A stretch of 7,126 nucleotides of DNA, from positions 1 to 7,126 of the forward strand of contig CACYEJ010000413.1 of the NCBI GenBank assembly GCA_902773395.1, in the 5' to 3' direction. The position numbers and the translations under genes are program-made. Source of the stretch: an uncultured Ruminococcus sp. Its GTDB lineage: Bacteria; Bacillota_A; Clostridia; Oscillospirales; Acutalibacteraceae. A model generated the notes under the pieces. It saw nothing but the letters and a program-made list of their open reading frames with translations, searched no databases and had not been told where the DNA came from. This document shows, in pieces, positions 5,807 through 7,126 of this stretch (within the stretch, counting starts at the first letter, position 1; the number at the start of each line of letters is the position of its first letter).

Positions 5807-6955
5807 ATGAATAATATTAAAGCAGCTTTTTTTGCACACGCAGCGAATCTTACCGGCTCCAGCCGTTCTATGATAGATCTTACTAATGCACTTAAGAACA
5901 TTGGTGTTACTCCTATAGTCATTCTTCCTACAAAGGGTCCTATAGAAGAGGATTTGAAGAAATGGGGAACAAAGTATTATATTATTCCGTATCGCCAGTG
6001 GGTTCACAGTGCAAGACGAAAGAAAACATTCAAGAAGAGATTTAATCACGTTGTCAAGGAATGTATTAATTATTCTCTTTATCCCAAGACAATTAGTATT
6101 TTAAAGAAAGAAAATGTTCAGGTTATTCATAGCAATAACTTGTCGTTTGGATTTGGGGCACAAATAGCTTCTGCGATGAATATCCCTCATGTGTGGCATA
6201 TGAGGGATTTCATGGAGGAGGATCATCACATCACTTTCTATGATAAAAAGAAAGCGGCTAAGCTTATGAGAGAAGCAAAGCATCTGATAGCGATATCTGA
6301 TATTATTGCAAAGAAATTTTCTGAGTTTGCCGGAAGAGATGCTGATGTTATATACAATGGTGTGCCGATAGATTTGTATAAGATTGACAATAAGAAGCTG
6401 TTCAGTGATGATAAAATACATCTTATGATTGCTGGCAGAATTATAGATACAAAGGGTCAAAAGGAAGCTATTGAAGCAGTCGAGATTTTGAAGGATAAGT
6501 ACCCGAATCTTTTGTTGAAGATTATTGGACAGGGTACACCGGACGGCTTTGAAGAAAAATTGAAAGACTACGTTACAGAGAAAAAGCTCTCCCAGTGGGT
6601 GGAATTTGTCCCGTTTCAGTCTGATATGACGCCGTATAGAAAAGAATGTGATATTCAACTAATATGCTCATGGAATGAAGCGTTTGGACGTGTAACGGTT
6701 GAGGGTATGCTGTCACGGGCTGTAATTGTTGGTGCAGATGCCGGCTGTACGCCTTATCTTATAAAAGACGGCGAAACCGGATTTTTGTACCAGTGCAAAG
6801 ATGCACAGGCTTTGGCAGATAAGATAGAATATGTGATTACACATCAGTCGATTGCTCCGAAGATGACCGCAGCAGCATTTGATTATGCTGTAGAGAAATT
6901 TGATATTGCCCGTGTGAGTAGGCAGGTTAAGGAACTATATGAAAAGATTATATAA
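5807..6955 (+). CDS. GT4-family glycosyltransferase
   Basis: A 382-residue GT-B-fold retaining glycosyltransferase. The N-terminal domain has the substrate loop NLTGSSRS (14-21) and HVWHMRDF. The C-terminal donor domain follows NGVP (184-187), with the strand-loop AGRIIDTKGQ (209-218), IGQGTPDG and the E-x7-E motif E291-AFGRVTV-E299, then GCTPYLIKDGETGF, which is typical of the family end. There is no membrane segment. The ATG at 5807 has AAAGGGTG (5793-5800) six bases upstream, overlapping the previous stop. A GTG at 5798 is in frame but lies within that ribosome site. With tagD and the CDP-glycerol transferase it forms a three-gene unit, so it may add a sugar to the same polymer. Sugar donor and acceptor are not readable. 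Its sequence differs clearly from the GT4 at 2117-3193, so the two are unlikely to be a recent duplication. Confidence 0.9.
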   Translation: MNNIKAAFFAHAANLTGSSRSMIDLTNALKNIGVTPIVILPTKGPIEEDLKKWGTKYYIIPYRQWVHSARRKKTFKKRFNHVVKECINYSLYPKTISILKKENVQVIHSNNLSFGFGAQIASAMNIPHVWHMRDFMEEDHHITFYDKKKAAKLMREAKHLIAISDIIAKKFSEFAGRDADVIYNGVPIDLYKIDNKKLFSDDKIHLMIAGRIIDTKGQKEAIEAVEILKDKYPNLLLKIIGQGTPDGFEEKLKDYVTEKKLSQWVEFVPFQSDMTPYRKECDIQLICSWNEAFGRVTVEGMLSRAVIVGADAGCTPYLIKDGETGFLYQCKDAQALADKIEYVITHQSIAPKMTAAAFDYAVEKFDIARVSRQVKELYEKII

Positions 6956-7126
6956 TGTTAATAATAGATTATTATATTCATACATATAATTTACCATACT
7001 GTAAATAAAAAATACGTTTTTCACTTTATGAACCCCACTCCGTAAAAAATTACAATTGATTTTCAGAGGAAAAACTCAGTTTACTAATTGGAAAATTATA
7101 TGATTGGGTGTAACTCTGTTAAAATA
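6956..7126. other. AT-rich intergenic end of the window
   Basis: No gene is seen. The inverted repeat ATTTAC (6989-6994) / GTAAAT (7001-7006) makes a six-pair stem, but it is followed by A-rich rather than T-rich sequence. AAAAA (7008-7012) can pair with TTTTT (7017-7021) as a second weak hairpin. Either could end the tagD transcript poorly. No good promoter pair was found, so any gene downstream of the window lacks a visible start signal here. Confidence 0.35.

Noticed and set aside
6101..6658. A 185-codon reverse-strand frame opposite the second GT4 gene
   Set aside because: The opposite strand encodes a clear GT4 with all motifs. The reverse frame has no recognisable domain and is a by-product of that gene's codon use.

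Overview
The window is a low-GC, AT-rich stretch that looks like a surface-polysaccharide / teichoic-acid-type locus from a Firmicute. A gut-type Clostridia member is my best guess. The grounds are the AT-rich intergenic DNA, the GGAG/GGTGA-type ribosome sites, several TTG/GTG starts, near-consensus sigma-A promoters and a TagD that closely resembles the Bacillus wall teichoic acid enzyme. The species cannot be named from this window alone. All seven complete genes are on the + strand. I see no mobile element, CRISPR array, tRNA or rRNA.

Layout. (1) Bases 1-921 carry the possible tail of an upstream gene and a TupA-like ATP-grasp protein, followed by a hairpin terminator (947-977). This looks like the end of one transcription unit. 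(2) Bases about 1000-3684 hold a tightly packed trio: a CapA-like metallophosphatase-fold protein, a GT4 glycosyltransferase and a CysE-type left-handed beta-helix acetyltransferase. Spacings are a few bases, and the Shine-Dalgarno of the second gene overlaps the stop of the first. (3) Bases 3685-4229 are about 545 bases without a convincing gene. The first part is featureless. The second part has a near-consensus promoter (TTGACT-17-TATAAT) with a palindrome over its -35, then a leader of roughly 225 nt with a small hairpin and a candidate H-type pseudoknot. (4) Bases 4230-6955 hold tagD (glycerol-3-phosphate cytidylyltransferase), a CDP-glycerol glycerophosphotransferase of the TagB/TagF family and a second GT4 glycosyltransferase. 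(5) Bases 6956-7126 are AT-rich, with only a weak hairpin.

How the genes may work together. TagD makes CDP-glycerol and the neighbouring transferase uses it to put glycerol phosphate on a glycan or lipid-linked acceptor. The two GT4 enzymes build the glycan and the hexapeptide-repeat enzyme probably O-acetylates it. The TupA-like ATP-grasp and the CapA-like protein belong to families linked to poly-glutamate / teichuronopeptide synthesis, so an amide-linked amino-acid modification of the polymer is possible. The least expected features are the structured leader before tagD, the ATP-grasp/CapA pair (the CapA lacks any membrane anchor) and the substrate-site change in the acetyltransferase.
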